DNA of 64,000 nt, taken from positions 1,116,001 to 1,180,000 of the forward strand of contig CAVWEN010000002.1 in the NCBI GenBank assembly GCA_963754045.1, written 5' to 3'. The DNA comes from JALZKA01 sp963754045 (GTDB taxonomy: Bacteria; Actinomycetota; Thermoleophilia; Solirubrobacterales; 70-9). This document shows, one piece after another, positions 14,806 through 22,917 of the stretch (position 1 is its first letter; every line of letters starts with the position of its first letter). The notes below the pieces were generated by a model that was not told the origin of the DNA, ran no database searches, and worked only from the letters and a program-made list of their open reading frames with translations. Both the position numbers and the translations under genes were made by a program.

Positions 14806-15369
14806 GTGAGCGAGACACCGTCACCGGCAGCGCCGACCGGCAAGGCCGAACTAGACCGCGAGTTCGAGGCGCTGTACCGAGCGCATCTGCGGGACGTCTA
14901 CTCCTACTCGTACTACCGGATCGGCAACCACCACGATGCCGAGGACATCACCGAGCAGACCTTCCTTCAGGCGTATCGCCACTTCGAGCGGGCACGACGA
15001 GAATCCGACGGTCGGCCGATGCGTCCTTGGCTGATCCGGATCGCCCACAACCTCGCCTCGAACCACTACCGCGACCGCTCACGCCGCCCCGAGTCGAACA
15101 TCGAGGCGATCGAGCCGCCATCGCATCCGCACACGACCGAGCGAGTCGTGGAGGGACGCGAAGAGCTGCGCCTGGTGATGCGCAAGCTCGAGGAGCTGCC
15201 CGACGATCGGCGGGAGGCACTCATCATGCGGTTCGCGCTCGACATGTCGAACCGCGAGATCGCGCGAGCGTTGGGTCGCACGGACGGAGCGACCAAGGTT
15301 CTCATCCACAGGGCGCTCAAGCAGCTCGAGGAGCGGATGGTCGAAGAGACGGGAGAAGGCGATGAGTGA
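14806..15369 (+). CDS. ECF-type RNA polymerase sigma factor
   Basis: 187 residues. Region 2 includes FEALYRAHLRDVYSYSYYRI and HHDAEDITEQTFLQAYRHFE (the core-binding and -10 recognition helices); region 4 includes LPDDRREALIMRF and a helix-turn-helix MSNREIARALGRTDGATKVL. The GTG start is supported by the TAGGCT hexamer 6 bases upstream. The next gene starts 8 bases before its stop and encodes a small one-helix membrane protein, the usual position for an anti-sigma factor. The signal sensed is unknown. Confidence 0.9.
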   Translation: MSETPSPAAPTGKAELDREFEALYRAHLRDVYSYSYYRIGNHHDAEDITEQTFLQAYRHFERARRESDGRPMRPWLIRIAHNLASNHYRDRSRRPESNIEAIEPPSHPHTTERVVEGREELRLVMRKLEELPDDRREALIMRFALDMSNREIARALGRTDGATKVLIHRALKQLEERMVEETGEGDE

Positions 15370-15709
15370 AGCTGCGGGCCGCATGGATCTCGAGGCGTTG
15401 TTGAGCGACGCGCTGCGGCCGATCGAGCCGCCCGAGGACTTCGTCGGCAGGGTGGAGACCACGCTCACCTCGATCGCCGAGCAGGCCGCGGCCGCGCTCG
15501 GAAGCTGGGCCGACGAACTCGAGGAGAGCGAGCTGGACTCGCTGCGCGATCCGCGCAACTGGGTCCGCCCGGTCGCCGCGATGGCGGTCGGCGGCGCCGC
15601 CGCTGGAGCTCTCGTACTGGTGGGGATGCGTCGCCGGCGTCAGCCGACTGGCCTGCGCGTGGGCGCCGAGCGCCTGATCACGGACCTGGGCGAGAACCTG
15701 AAGCGTTAG
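15362..15709 (+). CDS. Small single-pass membrane protein, candidate anti-sigma factor
   Basis: 115 residues. The N-terminal 75 residues are acidic and helical (EALLSDALRPIEPPEDFVGR, ADELEESELDSL); one membrane helix spans about 76-93 (VAAMAVGGAAAGALVLVG), followed by RRRRQ and a short tail, so the N-terminus should be cytoplasmic-type by charge distribution or need experimental placement. It lacks the HxxxCxxC zinc motif of classical ZAS anti-sigma factors. The 8-base overlap with the ECF gene is the main argument for an anti-sigma role. Its 3' end overlaps the convergent DUF4383 gene by 32 bases. Confidence 0.65.
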   Translation: MSEAAGRMDLEALLSDALRPIEPPEDFVGRVETTLTSIAEQAAAALGSWADELEESELDSLRDPRNWVRPVAAMAVGGAAAGALVLVGMRRRRQPTGLRVGAERLITDLGENLKR

Positions 15710-16139
15710 CGCCGTGCCGCGGCCGGGCGCTTCCCACCGGGGTCGCCGCGCCCGCGGCGAGACCCGTGAGGCCGAGCGCGAGGTGCAGGAAGTTGTCCTC
15801 GGTATTGACCGGGACGACGTCGAGCAGGGCGCCAACCCCGTCGCTGACCTCGAAGAACCCCCAGATGGCGACGAGCGTGTAGAAGAGTCCGAGCGCGAGC
15901 GCGTAGGTGCGGGCCGCGAAGCCGGCGACCGCCAGGCCCACCAGGCCGGTCGCGATATGCACGAGGTTGTGCCAGCCGTTCACGGCGAGGATCCCGAACA
16001 ACTCATCGGAATCGGCGAGCACGCGGTCGCCGGTGTCGAATCCGGCGCTGAAGAAGAAGCCGACGATCCCGGCCACAACGAGAGCCCCACCGACCAGCGA
16101 TGCGTAGAGGCGCGCAGAGGTTGCCTCGTTGGGGCGCAC
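15678..16139 (-). CDS. DUF4383 family membrane protein
   Basis: 153 residues from the GTG at 16139 (MRPNEATSARLYASLVGG). Four hydrophobic helices are visible, with family signature NGWHNLVHIATGLVGL in the second to third helix and DNFLHLALGLTGL near the end. Function unknown. The frame is open to 16349 but the extra 70 residues are antisense to the sigma factor gene and unlike the family N-terminus. Divergent from the sigma gene at 16224 with 84 bases between, in which TATCC and CTATAGG are the only AT-rich motifs. Confidence 0.8.
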   Translation of the reverse strand: MRPNEATSARLYASLVGGALVVAGIVGFFFSAGFDTGDRVLADSDELFGILAVNGWHNLVHIATGLVGLAVAGFAARTYALALGLFYTLVAIWGFFEVSDGVGALLDVVPVNTEDNFLHLALGLTGLAAGAATPVGSARPRHGANASGSRPGP

Positions 16140-16223
16140 GAGTAGAACTATCCACCGCACCCCGGACGTGATCCAGGCACGCCCGGGTGGCGTAGCTATA
16201 GGCGTGCGACCATCCACAGGCCG

Positions 16224-16826
16224 ATGAAGAAGGAAGCTCTCCACAGGCTCGCCGACGAGGATCTGATGACCCTGGTTGAGCGCAAGGACGCGACCGCGTT
16301 CGAGGTGCTGTACGACCGTCATGGAGGCGCGGCGTACTCGCTTGCGCATCGCATCGTCGGCAACCCCGAGTCGGCTCAGGACGTCAGCCAGGAAGCCTTC
16401 CTCTCGATCTGGCGCAGCGGCGCCAAGTTCGACCCCACCCGCGGCAGCGTCCGCGGCTGGACCCTCGGCGTGGTGCGCAATCGCGCGATCGACGCCCTGC
16501 GGCGTTCCGCCGGCAAGGCTCCCAAGCTTGACCTCGATGATGACGCCGCGCTGGAGACCCAGCCCGCCTCGCAGCTCACCGACTCCGAGGCGATTCGCCG
16601 CGAGACCTCACGCAAGGTGCGGGGCGCCCTGAAATTGCTCCCCTCCGAGCAGTCCCAGGTGATCAGCATGGCCTACTTCGGCGGCTTCACCCACGCCGAG
16701 ATCGCCGAAATGCTGAGCATGCCGCTCGGAACCGTGAAGGGGCGCATGCGCCTTGGTCTCGAGAAGGTCCGCCTGCACCTGGCGGAAACGATGGCCATCA
16801 CCGAGTCGGCGGAGGCGCTGCCGTGA
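16224..16826 (+). CDS. ECF-type sigma factor (SigK-like)
   Basis: 200 residues. Region 2: AFEVLYDRHGGAAYSLAHRI, then AQDVSQEAFLSIWRSGAKFD; region 4: LPSEQSQVISMAYFGGFTHA and EIAEMLSMPLGTVKGRMRLG. The pairing with an RskA-type anti-sigma factor, whose GTG overlaps this stop by 4 bases, is the standard SigK/RskA layout. Such systems respond to envelope or redox signals through regulated proteolysis of the anti-sigma factor; a rhomboid protease gene follows, though rhomboids are not the usual protease in this pathway. An AT-rich CTATAGG at 16195 could be part of its promoter, giving a short leader. Confidence 0.9.
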   Translation: MKKEALHRLADEDLMTLVERKDATAFEVLYDRHGGAAYSLAHRIVGNPESAQDVSQEAFLSIWRSGAKFDPTRGSVRGWTLGVVRNRAIDALRRSAGKAPKLDLDDDAALETQPASQLTDSEAIRRETSRKVRGALKLLPSEQSQVISMAYFGGFTHAEIAEMLSMPLGTVKGRMRLGLEKVRLHLAETMAITESAEALP

Positions 16827-17548
16827 GCCGCTTCGACCACGACGGGCCGCTGACCGACGTCGAGCGCGACGAGCTCGCTGCCTACTCGCTTGGCTCGCTC
16901 GATTCGATCGAGCAGGTCGCCGTTGAGAATCACCTCGAGCACTGCAAGGACTGCCGCGCCTACCTGCGCTGGCTTCATCCCGCCATCGACCTGCTGCCCG
17001 CGGCCGTGGGCCAGGAAGACCCTCCGCCAAGCTTGCGCCGCGAGCTTATGGCCACGGTGCGCGCCGAGGCCAAGGCCGCTCGGCGTGCCGAGCGCCAGGC
17101 CGACCGCGGTGGCTGGTCTTTCTGGGGCTTGGTCTGGCGGCCGGCGACTGCGATCGCGGTGAGTGCTGTGCTGATCGTCGGCGTGATCGGCGGTTACGCG
17201 CTTCGGGGCGACGATGCAGAGCCCAGGGCGACCCTGACCGAGGCCGTGCAGACGGTGAATGGCCCCCAGGGTAGTTTCGTCGCAACGCTCGAGCGGGTCG
17301 GGGATAAGGGCACCCTCCACGTCGAGAAGATGCCGGTGCTGCCCCGCAACCGCGTGTATCAGCTCTGGATTGGGCGCAACGGCGACATGCAGCCTTCGAC
17401 TCCGTTCGTGGTCCGCCATGACGGCACCAACGAGGTCGCGGTCGACGGCTCTCTGGCGGGCGCCGACGGCGTCTTCGTCACCCGTGAGCCAGAGGGCGGC
17501 AGCGAGCAGCCCAGCCAGCCCGTTGTGCTCAAGGCTCCCACCGCCTGA
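16823..17548 (+). CDS. RskA-type zinc-binding anti-sigma factor
   Basis: 241 residues. The N-terminal domain has the ZAS motif HLEHCKDC (HxxxCxxC, about 32-39) that binds zinc and clamps the sigma factor. One membrane helix lies at about 108-127 (PATAIAVSAVLIVGVIGGYA) and the outer C-terminal domain is the RskA beta domain (GTLHVEKMPVLPRNRVYQLW, DGSLAGADGVFVTREPEGGS). Translation is coupled to the sigma gene (GTGA overlap). Known family mechanism: the membrane-bound protein sequesters its sigma factor until cleaved. Confidence 0.92.
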   Translation: MSRFDHDGPLTDVERDELAAYSLGSLDSIEQVAVENHLEHCKDCRAYLRWLHPAIDLLPAAVGQEDPPPSLRRELMATVRAEAKAARRAERQADRGGWSFWGLVWRPATAIAVSAVLIVGVIGGYALRGDDAEPRATLTEAVQTVNGPQGSFVATLERVGDKGTLHVEKMPVLPRNRVYQLWIGRNGDMQPSTPFVVRHDGTNEVAVDGSLAGADGVFVTREPEGGSEQPSQPVVLKAPTA

Positions 17549-17566
17549 ACCAAGCCAGTGACTGAT

Positions 17567-17572
17567 TAGTCT
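17567..17572 (+). promoter_or_regulatory. -10-like TAGTCT upstream of rhomboid gene
   Basis: TAGTCT ends 9 bases before the ATG at 17582; no ribosome binding site lies between. Confidence 0.45.
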
Positions 17573-17581
17573 CCGCGGCCG

Positions 17582-18412
17582 ATGGCTACCTGTTACCGGC
17601 ACCCTGATCGGGAGACGAAGGTTGGCTGCTCCAATTGTGGCCGCCCGATCTGTCCGGACTGCATGACCTCGACGCCGGTCGGGATGCGCTGTCCCGAGTG
17701 CGCGCGCGAGAAGACCAAGGTTCACCGCGCTCCCAGCGGCATGGCCGGCGGCGTCTCGACCGCCACCGGTGTTCTGATCGCCCTCAACCTGCTCGGGTTC
17801 GCGGCCGAGCTGGCCGGGGGCGCAACCCTGTTTCGCGGCGCCGGATCCGTCTATAACGATGGCGCCCTGTTCCCGCCGCTTGTGGCCGAAGGTGAGCTCT
17901 GGCGTCTCGTCACCTCGGGCTTCTTGCACTATGGGGTGCTGCACCTGGGGCTCAACATGTTCGCCCTCTACTTCCTCGGCAACATGCTGGAGCCCGCGCT
18001 CGGCACACCGCGGTTCGTCGCCCTCTACATGCTCTCGCTCGTCGGCGGTTCGCTGGGCGTGACCGTGATCGAGGCGGACGCGATCGCGGTCGGCGCGTCC
18101 GGCGCGATCTTCGGCCTGATGGCGTCCGCATTTCTCGTCGCCCGGCAGCGCGGGTTGGAGGAGCTCGCGTCACAGATCGGCCTGATCGTCGTGCTGAACC
18201 TCGTCTTTACATTCTCGATTCCGGGAATCAGCATCGGCGGCCACCTCGGCGGTTTGGTCGCCGGTGGCCTGGGCACGCTCGCGATCGAGCGGTTGCGTGG
18301 CCGCTCCGACGAGGCGCGCGCGGGCGCGGTGGTGCTCGCCGTCCTGGCGGTCGTCGTCTTTGCCGCCGCGGTGGCGCTCTCGCCCGAGCTCAGCGAGGTG
18401 CTGGGCGGCTGA
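17582..18412 (+). CDS. Rhomboid intramembrane serine protease with N-terminal zinc-finger
   Basis: 276 residues. Residues 4-40 form a B-box-like zinc region (CYRHP, CSNCGRPICPDC, CPEC). Six or so membrane helices follow, with the catalytic serine in AVGASGAIFGLMAS near residue 176 and the catalytic histidine in GGHLGGLVAGGLG near 221, making the Ser-His dyad; LHLGLNMFALYFLG near 122 holds the conserved HxxxN of the family. It should cleave membrane proteins within the bilayer. The substrate is unknown. The 3' end overlaps the convergent SRPBCC gene by 23 bases. Confidence 0.92.
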   Translation: MATCYRHPDRETKVGCSNCGRPICPDCMTSTPVGMRCPECAREKTKVHRAPSGMAGGVSTATGVLIALNLLGFAAELAGGATLFRGAGSVYNDGALFPPLVAEGELWRLVTSGFLHYGVLHLGLNMFALYFLGNMLEPALGTPRFVALYMLSLVGGSLGVTVIEADAIAVGASGAIFGLMASAFLVARQRGLEELASQIGLIVVLNLVFTFSIPGISIGGHLGGLVAGGLGTLAIERLRGRSDEARAGAVVLAVLAVVVFAAAVALSPELSEVLGG

Positions 18413-18902
18413 TTCGCCGTTCGGCTTCGTCGCGCAGGTCCTCGACCGAGCGCTTCATCACCGTTCCGTTCAGCTTGCGCGCCACGATCCCGGGAACGGG
18501 TACGCCCGGGTCGATGCCAAGCCGGTAGGTCGCGAGCGTGCCGCCTGCGGTCGGCTCGAAGAGAAACTCTCCCTCGATGTCCTTGACGAAGTCGCCTTCG
18601 ACGAAATCCCACCAGATGCGCCACGGCCGCTGAGGGGCGGAGCCAGCTCCGGGCTGACCTTCCGTGGTGGCGGATGGTGCTTCGTAGTGGTAACGCAGAA
18701 CGTAGGTGACCTCGCGGAACTTCGCGTCGGCGCTGACCCGGACCAGCGACCCGCGCCCGTCTGAGTCGCGCTCGAGTACCTCGATCGCCTGCACGGCGTT
18801 CTGCCACTCGGGAAATGTCTCGTAGTCGAGGATGGTCTCGTACACGTGCTCTGGCCGCGCCGCGACCACCAGTCGGACCTCGGCATGGTGCATGCCCATC
18901 AC
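18390..18902 (-). CDS. SRPBCC family protein
   Basis: 170 residues from GTG 18902 (ATG at 18899 is equally possible). VRLVVAARPEHVYETILDYE is the classical SRPBCC opening, YETFPEW follows, and the C-terminal helix ends RSVEDLRDEAERR. The domain makes a hydrophobic ligand pocket; no activity can be inferred. The start codon directly abuts the stop of the BtuF-like gene at 18903, so the two are translated from one message. Confidence 0.75.
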   Translation of the reverse strand: MMGMHHAEVRLVVAARPEHVYETILDYETFPEWQNAVQAIEVLERDSDGRGSLVRVSADAKFREVTYVLRYHYEAPSATTEGQPGAGSAPQRPWRIWWDFVEGDFVKDIEGEFLFEPTAGGTLATYRLGIDPGVPVPGIVARKLNGTVMKRSVEDLRDEAERRISRPAPR

Positions 18903-19757
18903 TCAGTTTCCTTCGCCGTGGATTATCTCCGCGAGCTGCTCGACCCCGTCCACGAGGCGCGGGCCGGGTCGGCTGTACGAGGCGGCGGCATCCACCGCGA
19001 CGACCTTGCTCGCGCCGAGGGCGGCCAGCGGCTTGGAGTAGTCGCGAGCGTGGGCGGACGCCTCGGCCTCGTACATGCCGCAGGGCATCACTACGACGAT
19101 GTCCGGCTTGGTCGCCTCCAGCTCCTTCCAGGTGGCCGTGACCGACTTCGCTCCGGCGGCCCCGATGGGGTCGGTGCCGCCCGCGAGCGCGATCATCTCG
19201 GGCACCCAGTGTCCACCGACGAACGGTGGGTCAAGCCACTCCAGGGCGAGGACTCGCGGGCGGGCCTTCCCTGCGACCGAGCGCTCGACTGCGACAAGCC
19301 GCTGGCGCAGCTCGTCTCGCAGGCGCTTGCCTGCGGGCCCGGCCCCACATGCGTCTCCGAGCCGCAGCAGGTCGTCGAGCACCGCGTCGAGGGTCATCGG
19401 GTCGAGCGAGATCACTTCTGGAGCGCCGGGAAGACCAGAGGCGACCGCGCAGACGTCGTCGAACGAGACCGCGCAGACGGCGCAGAGTGCCTGGGTGACG
19501 ATCAAGTCGGGTTCGAGCGCGGCGAGGGAAGCCTCGTCGAGCGTGTAGATCGCCTCGCCCGTCGAAGTGAGATCCCGCACGGCGGCGTCGATTTCGGCCG
19601 GGGCCAGGCCCTCCTCGATCACGCTGCGGGTGAGCTGGGGAAGCGAGCGGGCCCGCTCTGGCCAATCGCACTCGTGCGTGACCGCGACCACGTCGTCCCC
19701 GAGCCCGAGCGCGTAGAGCGACTCGGTGGCGGAGGGCACCAGGCTGGCGATCCTCAT
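18903..19757 (-). CDS. BtuF-like cobalamin-binding protein without signal peptide
   Basis: 284 residues with the helical-backbone periplasmic-binding fold of the BtuF/FecB type: MRIASLVPSATESLYALGLG at the start, THECDWPE, and EWLDPPFVGGHWVPEMIALA near 175. BtuF proteins bind vitamin B12 outside the membrane, but this one has no signal peptide or lipobox, and the ATG at 19757 starts the first beta strand directly. A subfamily of such cytoplasmic-looking cobalamin-binding proteins exists; their role is unclear. No btuCD genes are adjacent. A TATCCT hexamer (minus strand) ends 7 bases before the ATG. Confidence 0.8.
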   Translation of the reverse strand: MRIASLVPSATESLYALGLGDDVVAVTHECDWPERARSLPQLTRSVIEEGLAPAEIDAAVRDLTSTGEAIYTLDEASLAALEPDLIVTQALCAVCAVSFDDVCAVASGLPGAPEVISLDPMTLDAVLDDLLRLGDACGAGPAGKRLRDELRQRLVAVERSVAGKARPRVLALEWLDPPFVGGHWVPEMIALAGGTDPIGAAGAKSVTATWKELEATKPDIVVVMPCGMYEAEASAHARDYSKPLAALGASKVVAVDAAASYSRPGPRLVDGVEQLAEIIHGEGN

Positions 19758-19764
19758 GCCGGCG

Positions 19765-19774
19765 AGGATAGGCT
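19765..19774. promoter_or_regulatory. Overlapping divergent -10 elements, BtuF-like gene and pterin dehydratase
   Basis: Plus strand TAGGCT (19769-19774) ends 7 bases before the ATG at 19782; minus strand TATCCT (19770-19765) ends 7 bases before the ATG at 19757. The two hexamers share the TA at 19769-19770, and the start codons are 24 bases apart. Both transcripts would be leaderless and mutually exclusive at the level of polymerase binding. Confidence 0.6.
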
Positions 19775-19781
19775 GACGGCG

Positions 19782-20060
19782 ATGAGCCGCCTAAACGAGC
19801 AGGAGATCACCGATGCCCTCGCCGACCTCGAGGGCTGGGAGCTCGAAGGGGAGGGGATCCACAAGGAATTTGACCGTGGCCACTTCGTCGGGTCGGTGGA
19901 GTTCGTGCGGGCGCTGGTGGGCCCCGCCGAGGAGATGGGCCACCACCCGGACATCGCGATCTCGTGGGCGACCGTGACGGTGACGATCACAACCCACTCC
20001 GAGGGCGGGCTGACCGAGAGCGACTTCGCGCTCGCCGCGCGCGTCGACGCTCTGGCCTGA
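19782..20060 (+). CDS. 4a-hydroxytetrahydrobiopterin dehydratase (pterin-4a-carbinolamine dehydratase)
   Basis: 92 residues, the normal size. The active-site signature is GHHPDIAISWATVTV, following HFVGSVEFVRALVGPAEEMG. The enzyme dehydrates 4a-hydroxy-tetrahydropterin; in bacteria without an aromatic amino acid hydroxylase, PCD-like proteins may serve molybdopterin or other pterin steps. The frame is open far upstream to 18846, but that part is antisense to the BtuF-like gene; ATG 19782 is fixed by the leaderless -10 and by family length. wecB starts 13 bases downstream. Confidence 0.9.
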   Translation: MSRLNEQEITDALADLEGWELEGEGIHKEFDRGHFVGSVEFVRALVGPAEEMGHHPDIAISWATVTVTITTHSEGGLTESDFALAARVDALA

Positions 20061-20073
20061 GCTCCTCACCCTG

Positions 20074-21147
20074 GTGCGCCTTCTGCACGTACTCGGGACC
20101 CGCCCGAACTTCGTCAAGATGGCGCCGGTAATCGCGGCCTCGCGCGAGCGCTTCGGCGACGACGCCAATGTCGTCGTCCACACGGGCCAGCACTACGACC
20201 GCGCGATGTCCGATGTGTTCTTCGAGGAGCTTGGTGTTCCCGCGCCCGACCACATGCTGGGCGTCGGCTCCGGATCGCACTCCGAGCAGGTGGCGAGGGT
20301 GATCGAGCGACTCGGGCCTGTGCTCGAGGCAGAGCGGCCCGACGTCGTGCTCGTGCCGGGCGACGTCAATTCCACGCTCGCCGCGGCACTCTGCGCGAAC
20401 CGCGCCGGCTACCGGGTCGCCCACGTCGAATCCGGTCTGCGCAGCTTCGACCGGGCGATGCCCGAGGAGATCAACCGGATCGTCGTCGACCACATCTCCG
20501 ACCTGTGCTTCCTGCACTCCGAGGAGGCGATCGACAACCTCGAGGCCGAAGGGGTGGAGGAGGGGCGCCGCAGCTTCGTTGGCAACACGATGATCGACAC
20601 CCTGGTCGCCTTGGAGGAGCGCGTTCGATCTCGTCAGGCGTCGCGTGGTCTCGGCCTGGAACCGGGCTCCTATCTGTTGGTCACCCTGCACCGCCCGGCG
20701 CTGGTGGACGGCCCGCTTTTGGGTGCCGCTATGGGCGCACTGGCCGAGGTGGCGCGCGACCTCCCGGTGCTCTTCCCGATCCACCCGCGCACCCGGGCGA
20801 GGCTGAGCAGCCTGGACTGGAACGGGGCGGAGGGAATCGTCCTCTCCGACCCACTGGGCTACCTCGACTTCCTCTCGCTCGAGGCCGACGCGGCGGCGGT
20901 GCTGACGGACTCGGGCGGAATCCAGGAGGAGACCACCCACCTGGGGGTCCCGTGCTTCACGCTGCGCGACAACACGGAGCGCCCGGTGACGGTGCGAGTC
21001 GGCACCAACACCCTCCTCGGGCTTGACCCCGCACGCATCGGGGATATACCGGGGCTCCTGGAGGGCGCGGAAACGAACCCGGAAACTCCGCCACTTTGGG
21101 ACGGCAGAACGGCGGATCGCATCGCCGCGGTCCTCGCGGATTGCTAG
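20074..21147 (+). CDS. wecB: UDP-N-acetylglucosamine 2-epimerase (non-hydrolysing)
   Basis: Interconverts UDP-GlcNAc and UDP-ManNAc, feeding cell-surface polymers. 357 residues of the GT-B-like epimerase family, starting LLHVLGTRPNFVKMAPVI; further motifs are TGQHYDRAMS, HVESGLRSFDRAMPEEINR, and TDSGGIQEETTHLGVP, which carry catalytic and UDP-binding residues. The GTG at 20074 begins at the first beta strand. It is 20 kb away from the exopolysaccharide locus in this window, so the product may serve that or another glycan. Confidence 0.92.
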   Translation: MRLLHVLGTRPNFVKMAPVIAASRERFGDDANVVVHTGQHYDRAMSDVFFEELGVPAPDHMLGVGSGSHSEQVARVIERLGPVLEAERPDVVLVPGDVNSTLAAALCANRAGYRVAHVESGLRSFDRAMPEEINRIVVDHISDLCFLHSEEAIDNLEAEGVEEGRRSFVGNTMIDTLVALEERVRSRQASRGLGLEPGSYLLVTLHRPALVDGPLLGAAMGALAEVARDLPVLFPIHPRTRARLSSLDWNGAEGIVLSDPLGYLDFLSLEADAAAVLTDSGGIQEETTHLGVPCFTLRDNTERPVTVRVGTNTLLGLDPARIGDIPGLLEGAETNPETPPLWDGRTADRIAAVLADC

Positions 21148-21150
21148 CGT
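21145..21150 (+). promoter_or_regulatory. -10-like TAGCGT overlapping the wecB stop codon
   Basis: TAGCGT begins with the TAG stop of wecB and ends 8 bases before the ATG at 21159, predicting a leaderless message for the DUF47-Pit pair. Confidence 0.45.
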
Positions 21151-21158
21151 CAGCCCGG

Positions 21159-21779
21159 ATGCCGCTGCCATCGTTGGTACCCAAGGACCGCGTCTTCTTC
21201 GACCTTTTCAACGAGGCGGGTCTGAACTCGGTGCGCGCCGCGACCCTCCTCAAGGACATGCTCGAGGGCTGGCCCGAGTCGAAGGAGCTGATGCGGGAGA
21301 TCCTCCTCGCCGAGCAGGAGGGCGACCGGATCACGCATACGATCATTCAGCGGCTCAACTCCACCTTCGTTACCCCGCTCGACAGCGAGGACATTTATCG
21401 GCTCGCGACACAGCTTGACGACGTCGTCGACTACATCGAGGAGACGGCCGACTTCATGGGGCTCTACCAGATTGAGGCCCCGATGGCGCAGTCGCTCGGC
21501 ATGGCCGACGTGCTGGTGAAGTCGACCGAGCAGCTCGCCAAGGCGCTCGAGGGGCTGCGCGAATTCAAGAGCCTCGACACTTATCTGATCGAGATTCACC
21601 GGCTCGAGAACGAGGGCGACAGGCTCTACCGGGAGGCGGTGGCGTCGCTGTTCGCGAACGGGATCGACCCGATGGTGGTGATCCGCTGGAAGGACCTTTT
21701 CACCGCCCTCGAGCGCGCCGTGGATGCCTGTGAGACCGCTGCCCACATCATCGAGGGAATCGTCATCAAGAACGCCTGA
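21159..21779 (+). CDS. DUF47 (PhoU-like) phosphate transport accessory protein
   Basis: 206 residues, all-helical, with the PhoU-like repeats LLAEQEGDRITHTIIQRLNS and EIHRLENEGDRLYREAVASL, whose acidic E..D residues can coordinate metal clusters as in PhoU. DUF47 genes nearly always precede low-affinity Pit phosphate permeases, as here (21 bases to the next start). Probably modulates Pit activity. The frame is open to 21096 inside wecB, but ATG 21159 fits family length and the leaderless hexamer. Confidence 0.88.
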   Translation: MPLPSLVPKDRVFFDLFNEAGLNSVRAATLLKDMLEGWPESKELMREILLAEQEGDRITHTIIQRLNSTFVTPLDSEDIYRLATQLDDVVDYIEETADFMGLYQIEAPMAQSLGMADVLVKSTEQLAKALEGLREFKSLDTYLIEIHRLENEGDRLYREAVASLFANGIDPMVVIRWKDLFTALERAVDACETAAHIIEGIVIKNA

Positions 21780-21800
21780 GCGGCGTCGCGGGGGCCACAG

Positions 21801-22904
21801 ATGTCTGAGGCGGAGCTGCTCCTGGGAATCGTCGTCGCAACGGCGCTGGCGTTTGACTTCACCAACGGCTTCCACGACACCGCGAACGCGGTCGCGACAT
21901 CGATCTCGACCAGGGCGCTGCGGCCGCGAACGGCGGTCCTGCTCGCCGCCGTCCTCAATTTCGTCGGGGCGTTCATTTCGCTGGAGGTGGCCGCGACGGT
22001 CGCGAGCGACGTCGTCGATCCTGGAGTGATCACCCAGCAGATCGTGTTCGCCGGACTCGTCGGCGCGATCGCGTGGAACCTCGCCACCTGGTACTTCGGG
22101 CTGCCCTCGAGCTCTTCCCACGCCCTGATCGGCGGTGTGGTGGGTTCGGCGTTCGCTGCTGCGGGCGCGGACGCAGTGTTCGGCGACGGGGTGCTCGGCA
22201 AGGTCCTGATCCCCGCACTGATCGCGCCGACAGTCGCTTTCGCAGTTGCGCTGATCTCGATCGTGATCGTCTATCGCACGGTGGGAAAGCAGCGTCCTGG
22301 ACCGGTATCGCGCGGGTTCCGGCTCGGCCAGATCATCTCGGCAAGCATGTTCGCGTTGGCCCACGGCACCAACGACGCTCAGAAGACGATGGGGATAATC
22401 GTCCTCGCCCTGATCGCGAACGGGAGCCTCCCCACCGAAGGCTTCGAGGTGCCCACCTGGGTGATCATCTCGGCCGCGACGGCGATCGGGCTCGGCACCT
22501 ACAGCGGTGGTTGGCGCATCATCCGCACCATGGGCACGCGCGTCCATCGCATGGATCCCGCACAGGGCTTTACGGCTCAGGGGGCGGGCTCGGCCGTGGT
22601 ACTGGCCTCGTCGCACTTTGGCTTCCCGCTCTCGACGACGCACGTGATCTCAGGCGGCGTGATGGGCGCCGGCGCAGGTAAGCGCTTCTCGGCCGTCCGC
22701 TGGGGCGTCGCGGGCAATATCGTCGTCGCCTGGCTGTTGACCTTCCCAACCGCAGCGGCGATCGGCGCGGGCACCTACGGAATCACGAGGATCTTCGGCA
22801 CTGGCGCAGTGGGCCCCCTGGTCATCTCTGCGCTTGGCCTGGGACTCCTCGCGTTGGTCCTGTTGCGGCGAATCCGCGCCGGAACCCCGGTGCCGGCGGC
22901 GTGA
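21801..22904 (+). CDS. Pit-family inorganic phosphate transporter
   Basis: 367 residues with about ten membrane helices. The inverted-repeat signature of PiT transporters is present twice: FDFTNGFHDTANAVATSI near residue 20 and ALAHGTNDAQKTMGII near 187, each GxxDxxN-type. Imports phosphate (usually as a metal-phosphate complex) using the proton or sodium gradient. Paired with the DUF47 gene upstream. Two short membrane-protein genes follow. Confidence 0.93.
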   Translation: MSEAELLLGIVVATALAFDFTNGFHDTANAVATSISTRALRPRTAVLLAAVLNFVGAFISLEVAATVASDVVDPGVITQQIVFAGLVGAIAWNLATWYFGLPSSSSHALIGGVVGSAFAAAGADAVFGDGVLGKVLIPALIAPTVAFAVALISIVIVYRTVGKQRPGPVSRGFRLGQIISASMFALAHGTNDAQKTMGIIVLALIANGSLPTEGFEVPTWVIISAATAIGLGTYSGGWRIIRTMGTRVHRMDPAQGFTAQGAGSAVVLASSHFGFPLSTTHVISGGVMGAGAGKRFSAVRWGVAGNIVVAWLLTFPTAAAIGAGTYGITRIFGTGAVGPLVISALGLGLLALVLLRRIRAGTPVPAA

Positions 22905-22917
22905 TCGGGGCGCGGGC

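Noticed and set aside
18846..19781. Upstream extension of the pterin dehydratase frame
   Set aside because: Antisense to the BtuF-like gene; the dehydratase family is only about 95 residues and the leaderless start is at 19782.
21150..22643. 497-codon minus-strand open frame
   Set aside because: Antisense to DUF47 and Pit genes, rich in Arg/His/Asp shadow composition and without any motif; typical of high-GC DNA.
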